This document shows positions 22,364-22,524 of a stretch of DNA of 22,524 bases, piece by piece. A program made the translations under genes and the position numbers. The DNA is taken from contig DAOWME010000017.1 in the NCBI GenBank assembly GCA_030643245.1, positions 1 through 22,524 of the forward strand, read 5' to 3'. The notes beneath the pieces are model-generated. The model saw only the letters and a program-made list of their open reading frames with translations, did no database searches and was not told the origin of the DNA. Position 1 is the stretch's first letter; each line of letters begins with the position of its first letter. The DNA comes from Deltaproteobacteria bacterium. GTDB lineage: Bacteria > Desulfobacterota > UBA8473.

Positions 22364-22524
22364 TAGTGTCCATCCAGAAATGGACTTCTTAAGAAAATGG
22401 GCACGAGTTGGTTTCCAATTCAGAAATGAGCAATTTTTTCTCTGAGCAAGGCCGCACGACGGTTTGCGCCGAGGCGTACATGATCGTACGTCGCAGGCGG
22501 AAACCGGAGGAGAACGCAGCTCAG
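22364..22524. repeat. R2 repeat upstream of mfd, continuing past the window edge
   Basis: TAGTGTCCATCCAGAAATGG (22364-22383) is a perfect R2 end. A second, diverged copy (TTTCCAATTCAGAAATGAG) lies at 22412-22430. Then comes a hairpin bounded by CTGAGC (22442-22447) and GCTCAG (22519-22524). Its core runs AAGGCC (22448-22453), CGTACatgatcGTACG (22475-22490) and AACGCAG (22513-22519). The outer right arm should lie beyond the window. Confidence 0.8.

Overview
The window looks like chromosome from an anaerobic Gram-negative bacterium, most likely a Desulfobacterota (deltaproteobacterial) lineage. That placement is inferred from the gene set and order: a four-subunit 2-oxoacid:ferredoxin oxidoreductase, a rho-rpmE-prfA-prmC-murA block, a sigma-54 two-component pair, and an mfd-PpiC-SurA-pdxA group. 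No rRNA, tRNA, CRISPR array, transposase or phage gene was seen.

Layout. 323-3261 (+) is a tight operon for a ferredoxin-dependent 2-oxoacid oxidoreductase (delta, alpha, beta, gamma) ending in a small zinc-ribbon protein. 3262-4655 has no gene and is packed with repeats. 4656-8036 (+) holds rho, rpmE and prfA (RF1), separated by repeat-filled gaps. 8191-13461 (+) runs almost without gaps: prmC (methylates RF1), murA (peptidoglycan), an NtrC/PilR-type regulator and a PilS-type membrane histidine kinase. 13714-14334 (+) is a site-2-protease-family metalloprotease bracketed by two copies of one repeat. pdxA (vitamin B6) is on the minus strand. A small DUF2062 membrane protein (+) converges on a minus-strand block of SurA, a PpiC-type lipoprotein and mfd (transcription-repair coupling).

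The genes are conserved housekeeping genes. The unusual content is between them. Most of the longer gaps carry small repeats with inverted ends and no coding capacity. I distinguish: R1 (about 181 bp, inverted ends GGGACG, flanked by 3-bp direct repeats TTA or TAA, five copies plus end remnants); R2 (ends TAGTGTCCATCCAGAAATG); R3 (about 118 bp, immediately 3' of both rho and mfd); R4 (ends around TGTGCAGTTGAGCAGG; one full and one internally deleted copy); and R5 (a roughly 300-bp foldback in the rho leader). R1 copies show matched changes in paired arms. R2 and R3 share a core hairpin but have different outer arms. These look like non-autonomous elements (MITE- or REP-like) whose mobilising enzyme is not in the window. 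R1-R5 are labels made up for this report.
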